Part shown: positions 52,480 to 62,693 of the stretch, in pieces
How the letters are laid out: each line of letters starts with the position of its first letter
Position numbering within the stretch: position 1 is the first letter of the stretch
Source of the DNA: Pararhodobacter sp. CCB-MM2
GTDB taxonomy: Bacteria; Pseudomonadota; Alphaproteobacteria; Rhodobacterales; Rhodobacteraceae
Length of the DNA stretch: 64,000 bases
Assembly: GCF_001691415.1 (NCBI RefSeq)
Contig: NZ_LRRR01000009.1
Coordinates: 62,001 to 126,000 of the forward strand
Direction: 5' to 3'
Notes under the pieces: model-generated
What the model saw: only the letters and a program-made list of their open reading frames with translations
Told to the model about the DNA's origin: nothing
Databases searched by the model: none
Translations under genes and position numbers: made by a program

Positions 52480-52801
52480 GGTTTCCCTCGTTGAATTTAA
52501 TCATGCCCATCTTGTCAGCAAGTTGGGTCACAGCCTGTTTCCTTCCTTCGCCGACTCATTTCAAGTTCACGGCGAATGCCTCCGAAACTCTCGTTTTTTG
52601 TGGTGCAGATTTGCCACGCCGGGCAGCAGGGCCCGCCGCTGACGTCGGCCCCAGCCCTAATTACGCGCGTTTCCGCCTCGCGTGCGCGCGCGTGCTACCT
52701 CCTTGTTCCCTATCGCCCCCTCGGATAGACAGGGCGCGTCCGGGCCGCGTTAACGCTGGCCTGCTCAATCAGACTGCAACCGCTGAAGGGTGGAACGACG
52801 C
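52480..52801. other. Divergent upstream region of porin 2 and DUF3576
   Basis: A 322-base region that must hold both promoters. No operator, RNA or ORF could be supported. Confidence 0.4.
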
Positions 52802-53305
52802 ATGGCGGCAAGACCGGCAAGACTGATGACGCTGGCACTGGCGATGATTCTCACGCTGAGCGCGTGCGGCGGCGGCTCCCTGTTCGGGGGTAGTAGCGAA
52901 CGCGAACGCCGCAGCTCGGAGGAATACGCGCTGGAAGAACGCGAAGCCTCGACCGGCTCGCGCGATTCGATCTGGGACTTGTTCGCCAGCCGCGAGGATC
53001 CCTCGACCGTTCTGACGGTGAACCGCTATATCTGGACCGCCGCGCTGGAGGTCCTCGACTTCCTGCCGATCGAGCAGGTCGATCCGTTCTCGGGCGTGAT
53101 CACCACGGGCTTCGGCACCCCGCCGGGCGGCGGCCGTCCCTACCGGGCCACCATCGCCGTGACGGATGCCGCGCTGGACGCGCGCTCGCTGAACGTCGCG
53201 CTGGTCACCCGCAACGGGCCGGCCAGCGCCGAGACCGTCCGCGCGGTGGAAAACGCGATTCTCACCCGCGCCCGCCAGATCCGCATCCGCGAGATGGGCC
53301 TCTGA
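52802..53305 (+). CDS. DUF3576 lipoprotein
   Basis: A 167-residue predicted lipoprotein. Signal LMTLALAMILTLSACGGG has lipobox LSAC (Cys22). The mature domain, VLTVNRYIWTAALEVLDFLP...GVITTGFGTPPGGGRPYRAT and RNGPASAETVRAVENAILTRARQ, is DUF3576, which is conserved in alphaproteobacteria upstream of leuS. ATG at 52802 is preferred to the GTG at 52790. Function unknown; an envelope role is likely. Confidence 0.88.
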   Translation: MAARPARLMTLALAMILTLSACGGGSLFGGSSERERRSSEEYALEEREASTGSRDSIWDLFASREDPSTVLTVNRYIWTAALEVLDFLPIEQVDPFSGVITTGFGTPPGGGRPYRATIAVTDAALDARSLNVALVTRNGPASAETVRAVENAILTRARQIRIREMGL

Positions 53306-53351
53306 CACCGAATCGCCGGCTGGAAACCGCCGGCATTCGAGAGTAAGACAC

Positions 53352-53377
53352 GGCCGGGCCCGCGCGCCCGGCCTTTT
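53352..53377 (+). terminator. Terminator between DUF3576 and leuS
   Basis: GGCCGGGC (53352-53359) pairs with GCCCGGCC (53366-53373), then TTTT. The leuS ATG is only 19 bases beyond, so leuS either depends on read-through or has a promoter inside this region. Confidence 0.75.
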
Positions 53378-53395
53378 CATTTGCAGGGAACACGC

Positions 53396-55954
53396 ATGTC
53401 CTCCGACGCCCGCTATTCGCCGCAAGTCACCGAACCCCGCTGGCAACAGGCCTGGGATGCCGAGGGCTGCTTCACCGCCAAGGTCGATCCGTCGCGCCCG
53501 AAGTACTACGTGCTCGAGATGTTCCCCTACCCTTCGGGCCGCATCCATATCGGCCACGTCCGGAACTACACGATGGGCGACGTGGTCGCGCGGACCAAGA
53601 AGGCGCAGGGCTATTCCGTGCTGCATCCGATGGGCTGGGACGCCTTCGGCATGCCGGCCGAGAACGCGGCGATGGCCGAGGGCGGGCATCCGGGCACCTG
53701 GACCTACAACAACATCAAGGTGATGAAGGGGCAGATGAAGCCCTTGGGCCTGTCGATCGACTGGTCGCGCGAATTCGCCACCTGTGATCCCGAATACTAC
53801 GGCCAGCAGCAGGCGCTGTTCCTCGACATGATGGAAGCGGGACTGGTCTATCGCAAGAACGCCGTGGTGAACTGGGATCCGGTCGACATGACCGTTCTGG
53901 CGAACGAGCAGGTGATCGACGGCAAGGGCTGGCGCTCGGGCGCGGATGTCGAACGCCGCGAGCTGACGCAGTGGTTCTTCAAGATCTCCGAGTATTCGGA
54001 AGAACTGCTCGACGCGCTCGATGGCCTGAAGGATTGGCCCGAGAAGGTCCGCCTGATGCAGGCCAACTGGATCGGCAAATCGCGCGGCCTGCAATTCGGG
54101 TTCGAGCGGACCGATGGCCAAGGCCAGATCGAGGTCTACACGACTCGCCCCGACACGCTGATGGGCGCAAGCTTCGTCGGCATCTCGCCGGATCACCCGC
54201 TGGCCAAGGAGCTGGCCGCCTCGAACCCCGCGCTGCAGGCCTTCCGCGAGGAATGTGCCAAGGGCGGCACCACCGCCGAGGAGCTGGAGACCGCCGAGAA
54301 GCGCGGCTTCGACACCGGGCTGACCGTCAAGCACCCGCTCGACCCGAGCTGGGAGCTGCCGATCTGGGTCGCCAACTTCATCCTGATGGATTACGGCACC
54401 GGCGCGATCTTCGGCTGCCCGGCGCATGACCAGCGCGACTTCGAATTCGCGACCAAGTACGCGCTGCCGATCCAGCCCGTCTTCGTCGCCGAAGGCACCG
54501 AGGAAGCCCCGCTGACCGAGGCCTTCGTCCCCGCCAAGACCGAGGCCGTCCGCTTCGTTCGCCTGCTGGCCGGCGCAGAAGTCCAGACCGGCGAAGCTGC
54601 GGTCGACGCCGCCATCGCGCTGTGTGAGGAAAAGGGCATTGGCCAGGGCGTGACCAAGTTCCGCCTGCGCGATTGGGGCCTGTCGCGCCAACGCTATTGG
54701 GGCTGCCCGATCCCGGTCATCCATTGCGATACATGTGGCGTAGTGCCCGAGAAGAAAGAGAACCTGCCGGTTCGCCTGCCGGATGACGTGAATTTCGACA
54801 AGCCCGGCAACCCGCTGGACCGCCACGCCACCTGGCGCGATTGCAGCTGCCCGAAATGCGGCGCGGCGGCCAAGCGTGAAACCGACACCATGGACACCTT
54901 CGTCGATTCGTCGTGGTACTACGCGCGCTTCACCGCGCCCCATGCCTCGACCCCGACCGACAAGACCGAAGCCGAGTACTGGATGAACGTCGACCAGTAT
55001 ATCGGCGGCATCGAGCACGCGATTCTTCACCTGCTGTACTCGCGCTTCTTCGCCCGGGCGATGAACAAGACCGGCCACCTGCCGGTAACGGCGAAGGAGC
55101 CATTCAACGCGCTGTTCACGCAGGGCATGGTGACCCACGCGATCTTCCAGACCCGCGACGCCAATGGCCGCGCCGTCTACCACTTCCCCGAAGAGGTCGA
55201 GCTGCGCGATGGCAAGGGCTTCCTGCAGGACGGGCGCGAGGTCGAGATCGTCCCCTCGGCCAAGATGTCGAAGTCGAAGAAGAACGTCGTCGACCCGGTC
55301 GCGATCATCGACCAGTTCGGCGCCGACACCGCGCGCTGGTTCGTGATGTCCGATTCGCCCCCCGAGCGGGACGTGGAATGGACCGCCTCGGGCGCCGAAG
55401 CGACCTACAAGCACCTCGCCCGCGTCTGGACCCTGGCCGAGCGTATTGCCGGCCTCGACGCCACGACCGAGGGTGAAGGCGACGAGGACCTCCAGCGCGC
55501 CATGCACCGGGCGATTGCCGATGTGACCGCCTCGATCGAGGGCTTTGCCTTCAACAAGGCGATCGCGAAGCTCTATGAATTCACCAACACGCTGAGCCGC
55601 TCGAAGGCCTCGGGGGCGGTGCAGAAGGAAGCCGGGCGCGCGCTGGCGCAGCTGATGGCCCCGATGACCCCGCACCTGGCCGAGGAGATCTGGCACAAGC
55701 TGGGTGGCGCGGGTCTGGTCACCTTGGCCGCCTGGCCGGTCGCCGATCCGGCGATGCTGGTCGAAGACAGCGTCACCCTGCCCGTGCAGTTCAACGGCAA
55801 GCGCAAGGCCGAGATCACCGTGCCCGCCGATGCGAGCAAGGAAGAGGTTGAAAAAGCCGCGCTGGCCGACGAAGCTGTGATCCGGGTGCTGGCTGGGGCC
55901 ACGCCCAAGAAGGTGATCGTGGTTCCGGGGCGGATCGTGAATGTGGTGGTCTGA
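53396..55954 (+). CDS. leuS: Leucyl-tRNA synthetase
   Basis: An 852-residue class I aminoacyl-tRNA synthetase. HIGH-type motif in [15 protein letters not shown] (about 43-57), the large CP1 editing domain ([22 protein letters not shown]), a zinc-finger-like CDTCGVV...CSCPKCG, KMSKS in [13 protein letters not shown] (about 622-634) and a C-terminal [18 protein letters not shown] at 53396. Its end overlaps lptE by 14 bases. Confidence 0.97.
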   Translation: MSSDARYSPQVTEPRWQQAWDAEGCFTAKVDPSRPKYYVLEMFPYPSGRIHIGHVRNYTMGDVVARTKKAQGYSVLHPMGWDAFGMPAENAAMAEGGHPGTWTYNNIKVMKGQMKPLGLSIDWSREFATCDPEYYGQQQALFLDMMEAGLVYRKNAVVNWDPVDMTVLANEQVIDGKGWRSGADVERRELTQWFFKISEYSEELLDALDGLKDWPEKVRLMQANWIGKSRGLQFGFERTDGQGQIEVYTTRPDTLMGASFVGISPDHPLAKELAASNPALQAFREECAKGGTTAEELETAEKRGFDTGLTVKHPLDPSWELPIWVANFILMDYGTGAIFGCPAHDQRDFEFATKYALPIQPVFVAEGTEEAPLTEAFVPAKTEAVRFVRLLAGAEVQTGEAAVDAAIALCEEKGIGQGVTKFRLRDWGLSRQRYWGCPIPVIHCDTCGVVPEKKENLPVRLPDDVNFDKPGNPLDRHATWRDCSCPKCGAAAKRETDTMDTFVDSSWYYARFTAPHASTPTDKTEAEYWMNVDQYIGGIEHAILHLLYSRFFARAMNKTGHLPVTAKEPFNALFTQGMVTHAIFQTRDANGRAVYHFPEEVELRDGKGFLQDGREVEIVPSAKMSKSKKNVVDPVAIIDQFGADTARWFVMSDSPPERDVEWTASGAEATYKHLARVWTLAERIAGLDATTEGEGDEDLQRAMHRAIADVTASIEGFAFNKAIAKLYEFTNTLSRSKASGAVQKEAGRALAQLMAPMTPHLAEEIWHKLGGAGLVTLAAWPVADPAMLVEDSVTLPVQFNGKRKAEITVPADASKEEVEKAALADEAVIRVLAGATPKKVIVVPGRIVNVVV

Positions 55955-56450
55955 CACCAAACAACTGAACCGGCGCGGTTTCCTCGCGCTCTCTGCTGTC
56001 GCGGGCCTCTCGGCCTGCGGCTTTGCCCCGGTCTATGGCGAGGGCGGGCGCGGTCGGGTGCTGCGCAACGCTGTGCGGCTGGACGATCCGGTCACGCGCG
56101 CGGATTATCAGTTCCTGCACGCGGTCGAGGATCTGCTGGGCCGCCCGACGAACCCGCGCTTTGCCCTGACCTACACGATCGACACCCGTGAGGTCGCGGG
56201 CGGCTCGGTCGAGAATGTGGGCGACACCCGCATGCAGATCTTCGGCACACTGGACTTCACGATGACCGATTCGGTCTCGGGCCTGTCCGTCGCGCAGGGT
56301 CAGCTGACCGGGAACACCGCCTATTCGACCACCGGCACCCAGCTGTCGTCGCTGACCGCACAGGAAGACGCCGGGCTGCGCCTGATGCGCATGCTGGCGG
56401 AATCGCTGGTGACACGGCTCTATACCGAGCCGGGCATCCCGACCGAATGA
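55941..56450 (+). CDS. lptE: LPS-assembly lipoprotein LptE
   Basis: A 169-residue lipoprotein with signal [23 protein letters not shown] (lipobox LSAC, Cys26). The CGFxPxY start and position between leuS and holA are diagnostic of LptE (RlpB), which plugs LptD in the outer membrane. Begins inside leuS and overlaps holA by ATGA. Confidence 0.92.
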   Translation: MWWSDTKQLNRRGFLALSAVAGLSACGFAPVYGEGGRGRVLRNAVRLDDPVTRADYQFLHAVEDLLGRPTNPRFALTYTIDTREVAGGSVENVGDTRMQIFGTLDFTMTDSVSGLSVAQGQLTGNTAYSTTGTQLSSLTAQEDAGLRLMRMLAESLVTRLYTEPGIPTE

Positions 56451-57472
56451 AACTCTCTGCCCGTGACGCGGCCGGTTTCCTGAACCGCCCCGATCCCCGC
56501 GTGCCGGGCATCCTGATCTATGGCGCCGACGCGATGCGCGTGGCCGAGAAGCGCAAGGGGCTGGTCGAGAAGCAGGTCGGCCCCAATGGCGATTCCGAGA
56601 TGCGCCTCACCCGTATCCCCGGCGCCGAGCTGCGCAAGGACGGTGCCGGCGCGGTCGATGCGATCAAGGCGCAGGGCTTCTTCCCCGGCCCCCGCGCGGT
56701 GGTGATCGACGAGGCCACCGATGCCGCGACCGACGCGCTGAAATCCGCGCTTGCCGAGTGGGCCGAGGGCGACGCGATGCTGATCGCCACGGCGGGCCAG
56801 CTCACCCCCGGCTCCAAGCTGCGCAAGCTGTTCGAGGGTGACAAGCGCGCCTTCTGCCTTGCGATCTACGATGATCCGCCGGGCCGGGCCGAGATCGAAG
56901 GCATGCTGCGTGCGGAGGGCCTGACCAGCCTGCCCGACGAGACCATGCGCGACCTCGTGGCCCTCGGGCAGATGCTGGAGCCTGGCGATTTCCGCCAGAC
57001 GGTGACCCGGATCGCGCTTTACAAGCACGGCGATTCGACGCCGCTGACCCCCGCCGAAGTCGCGATGCTGGCGCCGCAATCGAATGAGGCCGATCTCGAC
57101 GACGTCATTGACGTGATTGCCGAAGGGCGGATGGCCGATCTCGCGCCGATCCTGTCGCGGCTGGCGGCGCAGGGGGTGCAGCCGGTCGGCGTCTGCATCG
57201 GTGCCGCGCGACATTTCCGTGTGCTGCATGCCTTGGTCAGCGCGCCCGGTGGCCCCTCGGCGGCCATCGGCACGTTGCGCCCGCCGGTCTTCGGGCCGCG
57301 TCGCGACAAGCTGCTGCGTCAGGCGAAGCTCTGGACCCTGCCTCGGGTCGAGGAAGCCCTGCGCGGATTGACCGAGACGGACCTCGCGCTGCGTTCCTCG
57401 ACCCGCGCGCCGACCCGCGCCTTGGCCGAACGCGCGCTGCTCAGGCTGGCCCGTCTGGCCGGGCGGCGGTGA
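56447..57472 (+). CDS. holA: DNA polymerase III subunit delta
   Basis: A 341-residue clamp-loader delta subunit. ILIYGADAMRVAEKRKGLVE (about 23-42), AVVIDEATDAATDALKSAL and a helical C-terminus (VARHFRVLHAL-like AARHFRVLHALVS) fit the family. Starts at ATGA with lptE and overlaps the next gene as GTGA, an arrangement conserved in alphaproteobacteria. Confidence 0.92.
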   Translation: MKLSARDAAGFLNRPDPRVPGILIYGADAMRVAEKRKGLVEKQVGPNGDSEMRLTRIPGAELRKDGAGAVDAIKAQGFFPGPRAVVIDEATDAATDALKSALAEWAEGDAMLIATAGQLTPGSKLRKLFEGDKRAFCLAIYDDPPGRAEIEGMLRAEGLTSLPDETMRDLVALGQMLEPGDFRQTVTRIALYKHGDSTPLTPAEVAMLAPQSNEADLDDVIDVIAEGRMADLAPILSRLAAQGVQPVGVCIGAARHFRVLHALVSAPGGPSAAIGTLRPPVFGPRRDKLLRQAKLWTLPRVEEALRGLTETDLALRSSTRAPTRALAERALLRLARLAGRR

Positions 57473-58068
57473 GCCACCTCCGCTTTCAGGGCGCCACGCC
57501 GGAAACCCAGCGCGATGCCCTTCTCGATATCGTACGGGCAAGCCCGGTGCTGATGACGACGCTCCGCCTCGCCCGTGGGATGGATCTGCCCGATTGGTGG
57601 CTGGTCTCCGGCGCGATCTACGGGCAGGTTTGGAACGCGCTGACCGGCCGGCCCGAGATGCACGGGGTCAAGGATCTCGATCTCTTTTACTACGACCGCG
57701 ACACAAGCTACGATGCCGAGGATCGCCAGATCCGCCGCGCCGCCGTGCTGTTCCCGCCCGAGCCACCCCTCGAGTTGCGCAATCAGGCCCGCGTCCCGCT
57801 CTGGTACCCTGAGCATTTCGGCCGGCCCTATCCGGCGATCCAAGGCTCCGCCGAGGCGATCGACCTTTTCGCCTGCACCACCCATTGCGTCGGCCTGCGG
57901 CTGGAGCCCGATGACAGCCTGACCCTCTATGCCCCCTATGGTTTGGAGCCGATCTTCGCCTTCCGGCTGGAGCCCAATCCCCGGCTCGACAATCGCGAAA
58001 CGCACAGGGCCAAGTCCGAACGACAGCAACGTCACTGGCCCGAATTGACGGTCATTCCCTGGCCCTAG
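57469..58068 (+). CDS. Nucleotidyltransferase family protein (NTP_transf_6)
   Basis: A 199-residue protein of the NTP_transf_6 group: WWLVSGAIYGQVWNALTGR (about 43-61) and GVKDLDLFYYDRDTSYDAED, in which DLD supplies catalytic acids. A C-terminal APYGLEPIFAFRLEPNPR follows. GTG start at 57469 overlaps the holA stop as GTGA. Substrate unknown. Translationally coupled to holA. Confidence 0.85.
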   Translation: MSHLRFQGATPETQRDALLDIVRASPVLMTTLRLARGMDLPDWWLVSGAIYGQVWNALTGRPEMHGVKDLDLFYYDRDTSYDAEDRQIRRAAVLFPPEPPLELRNQARVPLWYPEHFGRPYPAIQGSAEAIDLFACTTHCVGLRLEPDDSLTLYAPYGLEPIFAFRLEPNPRLDNRETHRAKSERQQRHWPELTVIPWP

Positions 58069-58127
58069 GCTTGCGGCAAGGCCGGGCCCGTGTCTTGATG
58101 CCGCCAACCGCGAATGGAGGAGCGCGC

Positions 58128-58730
58128 ATGACCAATCCGAATTACACGCTGATCGGGGCCACCAGCACCCGCGCCGCCCGCGCCATCTGGATGCTGGAAG
58201 AGCTGGGCGTGCCCTATGAGCATCTCGGCGTGAAGCCGCATGCCGACGATGTGACCCGCCACTACCCGCGCGGCAAGGTGCCGGTGCTGCTGGTCGATGG
58301 CGAGCCGATCACCGATTCCACCGCGATCATCCAGTATCTCGCCGATGCGCATGGCCAGTTCACCGCCCCCGCCGGCACGCTGGCCCGCGCGCGGCAGGAC
58401 ATGCTGATGCATTGCGCTTTGGACGAGTTCGACGCGGTGCTCTGGACCTCGGCGCGCCACAGCTTCATCCTGCCCGAGGAACATCGTGTTCCCGCCGTGA
58501 AAGACTCCCTGCGTTGGGAATTCGCCAACAACCAAGCCAGCATGGTCAAGCGGATGAACGGCTCGGCCTATCTGACCGGCGACGAGTTCACTGTGGCGGA
58601 TATCGTGCTGGCGCATTGCCTGCTGTGGGCGCGCGCAGCGAAGTTCGAGATCACCGAACCGGCGCTGGCAGAGTATTTCCAGCGCGTGACCGAGCGCCCG
58701 GCCTTCCAGCGCGCCATCGCCAAACGCTGA
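58128..58730 (+). CDS. Glutathione S-transferase family protein
   Basis: A 200-residue GST. The N-terminal thioredoxin fold has TLIGATSTRAARAIWMLEEL (6-25) and the cis-Pro/GSH segment KVPVLLVDGEPITDSTAIIQ. The helical C-terminal domain carries FTVADIVLAHCLLWA with the conserved Asp. ATG at 58128 follows GGAGGAGCGCGC. Substrate unknown. Confidence 0.9.
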   Translation: MTNPNYTLIGATSTRAARAIWMLEELGVPYEHLGVKPHADDVTRHYPRGKVPVLLVDGEPITDSTAIIQYLADAHGQFTAPAGTLARARQDMLMHCALDEFDAVLWTSARHSFILPEEHRVPAVKDSLRWEFANNQASMVKRMNGSAYLTGDEFTVADIVLAHCLLWARAAKFEITEPALAEYFQRVTERPAFQRAIAKR

Positions 58731-58763
58731 CCTCTTTGCACCGATCCCTTTACGAGCGCGGCG

Positions 58764-61700
58764 TCAGTAGTCGCGCTCGTAGAAAATCCCCAGCGAGGAA
58801 CCGCCATCGCTGCCGGCACTGCCCCGCAGCGTCACGGTCGAGCTGAGGTCGAGGTTGATGTTTACCTCGGTCTGCCCCTCGCTATCCACCGTCACATCCG
58901 TGTACAGACGCTCGCCAATATGCCGCCCGGCGCGCAGCTGCGTGTTGCCGTCGTCGTTGACGGTGAAATCGAGGTCATCGAGCCCCATCGCCTCGCGCGT
59001 GCGGGAGATGATGGAATTGTCCGCCCGCCCCGTCAGCGTCGCCACAGACAGCGCCAACTGCGCCGCCTGGAACGGCGTGAGCGAGGTCAGCGAGCGGCGG
59101 AAGATCAGGCGAGCCAGAACCTCGTCCTCGGGCAGTTCGGGGACGGAGGAGAAGGTGATTTCGGGACTGTTCGCCTCGCCCGACAGGATGATCGAGGTCA
59201 GCACCCCGTCGCTCTCGGTCGTTGCGGTCAGGCGGATGAAGGGCATGAAGCTGCCGACCATGCTGGCCGAGCCATCCGTCAGCGTGAAGCGGTTGCCCAA
59301 GAGGTCCAGACGCCCGCGGATCAGGCTGAAATTCCCGGCGGGAATGACGGCGCGGGTGGTGCCGCCCAGCCGCAAGGTGCCGCCCAGCTCAGCATCCAAC
59401 CCGCGACCGCGGACAAAGACCCGGCCCGGCGCGTTGAGTTGCAGATCCAGCCGCAGCGGCACCGGGGCGCCGCCGACCCGCGTGCCGGTGGCGATGCCCG
59501 CGTTGACCCGCGTGTCCAGACTGGCCGCGCTTTCACCGACATGGGTCAAGCCTTGCAGGTTGAAGCCGTTCCGACCCAGCGGCGAATTGGGGATGCGGAT
59601 CTCGGCGGTGTTGACGTTGACCTGACCCGAAACCAGCGCCCCGGCCCCAAGCTGACCCAACAGGCGCACCGTGCCCGAGACGCTGGCATCGAACAGCTGC
59701 GGTTGCTGCACCACCAGTTCGTTCACGGTGACCGACAGATCCGCCTCGGCGCCTTGGTCCAGACGGATCCGGCCCCGGATCGCCCCGGTCCCGCCGGTGA
59801 GCGAGCGCGTGGTCACGTCGATATCCGCCGTCAGCCCGTTCAGCCGTGCCTGCGCCTCGATATCCGCGAAGGCGATACCGGCGCCGGGCAGGGCATAGCG
59901 GCCTTGGGACAGGCTGGCATTGAGGCGCAGGGCCTCGATCCCCGGTTGGCCATTCATCGACCCGTTGAACCGCACCAGACCCGAGATCGAGGCCGGCTCC
60001 AGACGTGCGTTCAGAAGCTGGCTCTGCACCTGACCGTTGAGGTTCAGCGCCACGGTGAAGTCGTCGTTCACGCGGCCGGTGGCGGTGGCATTCAGCTGCG
60101 ACGGACCGGTCAGGCGCAGGTTCACGTCATAGCCGCCCGCACCGGCGGGGCGGGTCACCCCGCCCTCCAGCGCGACCTGCCCGGCGAAGCCCGGCACCAG
60201 ACGGCCGACGTTGTCGACAACGGTCTGAATGGCGAAGCGGGCGGTCCCGTTCGCGGCCTGCTGCCCCGAGATCGTCAACCGCGCGCCATTGGCATCCAGA
60301 TGCGCGGTATCGATGCGGAACGCGCCATCCGGCGTCGCCGTCGCGCGCGCTTCCAGCCGCGTCCCCTCGCCCAGAAGACCGTCGACAACCTCGATGCCGG
60401 TGGCCAGGTCGCCTTGGCCGTCGACCAGAAGCGCGTAGCGGGTGGTGCCGTTCTCGCCGACCATCTCGGCGCGTCCGGTCAGGCTGCCACGACCGCCCGG
60501 TGTCAGCGCCGCGACGTCCAGCCGCTCCAGCACCAGCGACAGGTCGGGGGCCTCGGCGGAATACTGGCCCTCGGCGCGCAGGGCGACGCGGGGGCCGGTC
60601 AGATCCGCCTGCGCGATCTGCGTCACGCCATCGGCGATGACCACATCGGCCTGCAGGCGGTTGGTTCCGGTGAAGATGCCGCCGACGATCTGCGCGGCAG
60701 GCAGTTCGGCCAGTGCGATATCCACGACCTGCCCGTCCAGCCGAACGCGCGTGGTGGTATCGGTGGTATTGAGCTGCGCATCCAGCGCAAGGCTGCCGCC
60801 ATAACCCGCCCCCAGCGCCGAGAGATCGGCCACCGACAGGCGCGCGGCCACATCCGCCGCCCCCGGCTCCAACGAGCCCGAGGCCGTCACCGCCATGGTG
60901 CCCGCCGTCAGGTCGAAGCTGCGCAGCGTCGTGCCTTCGATGTCGCGGCGGATCGACAGGGTGATGCCCGATTGCCCGGCCAGAAGCGCGTCGGCCTCGT
61001 CGATCCCGACCGAGAGGTTGCGCGTGTTCAGCTCGGCGCCGAGGTCCAGCGCGCCGGTCAGCGGATTGACCGAGCCCTGCACCTGCGCCAGCGCATGCCC
61101 GCCCAGCGGACGCCCGGCCAGCGCCGAGAAGACCGACAGATCCGGCGCTTCCAACTCGGTGAAGCCGGTGAAGGTCAGGCCGTCGAGGCTGCCGTAGGCC
61201 GACAGCGAGACCGTGTCGCCCTCGAAGGTCAGGCCGGTCAGCTCGACCGGGGTGCCGGCGCCCGGCCAGTTCAGGCTGGCCAGCCCGAAGAATTGCGCAC
61301 CGAGGGCGTCCTGCACTGCGGGATCTTCCGCCGCAACGCCTTGGGCGTTGAACTCGAAGACGCCTTCGAACAGCGGGGCCTCGCTATCGGCCGTCGCGCC
61401 GTTCTCCAGCGCGTTGAGGCGTCCGCGACCGTCCAGAACGGCACTGGCGATGGTCAGGCTGGGTACATCCAGCGTGTCCAGCTCGGCCCGGACGCTCCAA
61501 TCGCGCGAGACGCTTTCGTCATAGGCGATGGTCAGCCGCGCGCTGTCGAGCTCGCCCGCGCCCGAGGTGCCGGGCAGCAGCACCCGGCTGCCATCCGCCA
61601 TCGCCACCTGCGCCACCAGACTGACCGAGCGCGGCAGACCCTCAGGGCTGATCGCCGCACTGCCCTGCACATCCATGGCGCCGGTGACGATCGCCAGTTC

Positions 61701-62693
61701 GGGCAGGGTGATCTCGCCTTCTTCCGAGCGTTGGCCACGCGCGCGCAGCTCGGCCCGGTCGCCGAAGAACGGGTGCAGATCCTCGGCCAGCAGCGGCCGC
61801 AGATCGCCGTGAATGTCGAGGTCGAAAGCCCCGCCCTCCAACAGGCCGGACTCGGGCGTGTCGTCGACGATGGTGACGTTGCCGGTGACCCGCTCCTGCC
61901 CGTCGGTAGCCAATGCGATATCGGCCGAGAAGGTGCTGATCGGCCCCTCGCCCTGCACGCTCAGGCCCAGCGCCGGGCGGTCGGGGATACCCAGCATCGC
62001 GGCGACGATGCCGTTCTCGCCCTCGGTCAGTGACAGGTCCAGTTGCAGGACACGGGTGGTGTTGTCGAACTGGCCGGCGAAATTGAAGGCGCCTTCCTGA
62101 CCATCGACGCGGCTGGCCTCGAAGCTGGCCTCGCCCTGCCCGCCCTCAAGCTGGGCGGCGCCGGTCAGGCTGAACTCGGCGGTCTGGCCGATGACCGGCG
62201 GGTCCAGATGCACCAGATCCGCCCGCACCTCGCCGATGCTGATCGAGACCGGCAGTTCGGGCAGCGAGAAATCCGCCCGCGCCGTGGTCGAGGGCATGGC
62301 GTTGTCCGTCGGCAGCGCGACCGGCATCCGGGCGATGTCGATCCGGCCCGCGCTGAGTTCGCGCACCTCGACCCGGCGGTCGAACAGGGCGCTGCGGTTC
62401 CAGTCGATGACCACGTCGGACAACGTCAGCCAGATGCCCTGGTCGTCGGCAATCGAGATCTCGCGCACCGTGGCCCGGGAGGACAGCGCACCCTCGAAGC
62501 CGCGGATCCGAACCTCGCGCCCGGCGTCCGAGAGCACGTCCTGCAGCATGCCGGCCAGAATGCCGACATCGCCGTCCTCTTCTTGCGACAGCACCGGCGT
62601 GGCGACGATGGCCAGCAGCATCAGCCCCATGGCCATGAAGCGCCGAGCCCGAGTGCCGAGCGTCTGGGTCAGGAAACGGCGGGCCTTGTGCAT
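58764..62693 (-). CDS. tamB: Translocation and assembly module protein TamB
   Basis: A 1309-residue inner-membrane-anchored protein spanning the periplasm. N-terminal signal anchor (FMAMGLMLLAIVATPVLS, about 19-36), then a long run of repetitive amphipathic beta strands (a lipid-transfer groove in TamB/AsmA proteins), and a C-terminal DUF490 domain (about 950-1309: NFSLIRGRLDLLGNRFTLTD, LARLIFRRSLTSLTPFQAAQ). It overlaps tamA by TGATG. Works with TamA in outer-membrane protein or phospholipid export. Confidence 0.93.
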   Translation of the reverse strand: MHKARRFLTQTLGTRARRFMAMGLMLLAIVATPVLSQEEDGDVGILAGMLQDVLSDAGREVRIRGFEGALSSRATVREISIADDQGIWLTLSDVVIDWNRSALFDRRVEVRELSAGRIDIARMPVALPTDNAMPSTTARADFSLPELPVSISIGEVRADLVHLDPPVIGQTAEFSLTGAAQLEGGQGEASFEASRVDGQEGAFNFAGQFDNTTRVLQLDLSLTEGENGIVAAMLGIPDRPALGLSVQGEGPISTFSADIALATDGQERVTGNVTIVDDTPESGLLEGGAFDLDIHGDLRPLLAEDLHPFFGDRAELRARGQRSEEGEITLPELAIVTGAMDVQGSAAISPEGLPRSVSLVAQVAMADGSRVLLPGTSGAGELDSARLTIAYDESVSRDWSVRAELDTLDVPSLTIASAVLDGRGRLNALENGATADSEAPLFEGVFEFNAQGVAAEDPAVQDALGAQFFGLASLNWPGAGTPVELTGLTFEGDTVSLSAYGSLDGLTFTGFTELEAPDLSVFSALAGRPLGGHALAQVQGSVNPLTGALDLGAELNTRNLSVGIDEADALLAGQSGITLSIRRDIEGTTLRSFDLTAGTMAVTASGSLEPGAADVAARLSVADLSALGAGYGGSLALDAQLNTTDTTTRVRLDGQVVDIALAELPAAQIVGGIFTGTNRLQADVVIADGVTQIAQADLTGPRVALRAEGQYSAEAPDLSLVLERLDVAALTPGGRGSLTGRAEMVGENGTTRYALLVDGQGDLATGIEVVDGLLGEGTRLEARATATPDGAFRIDTAHLDANGARLTISGQQAANGTARFAIQTVVDNVGRLVPGFAGQVALEGGVTRPAGAGGYDVNLRLTGPSQLNATATGRVNDDFTVALNLNGQVQSQLLNARLEPASISGLVRFNGSMNGQPGIEALRLNASLSQGRYALPGAGIAFADIEAQARLNGLTADIDVTTRSLTGGTGAIRGRIRLDQGAEADLSVTVNELVVQQPQLFDASVSGTVRLLGQLGAGALVSGQVNVNTAEIRIPNSPLGRNGFNLQGLTHVGESAASLDTRVNAGIATGTRVGGAPVPLRLDLQLNAPGRVFVRGRGLDAELGGTLRLGGTTRAVIPAGNFSLIRGRLDLLGNRFTLTDGSASMVGSFMPFIRLTATTESDGVLTSIILSGEANSPEITFSSVPELPEDEVLARLIFRRSLTSLTPFQAAQLALSVATLTGRADNSIISRTREAMGLDDLDFTVNDDGNTQLRAGRHIGERLYTDVTVDSEGQTEVNINLDLSSTVTLRGSAGSDGGSSLGIFYERDY

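Noticed and set aside
52769..55960. Long minus-strand open frame opposite leuS.
   Set aside because: Same reason: leuS is unmistakable on the + strand and the reverse frame shows only GC-skew residues.
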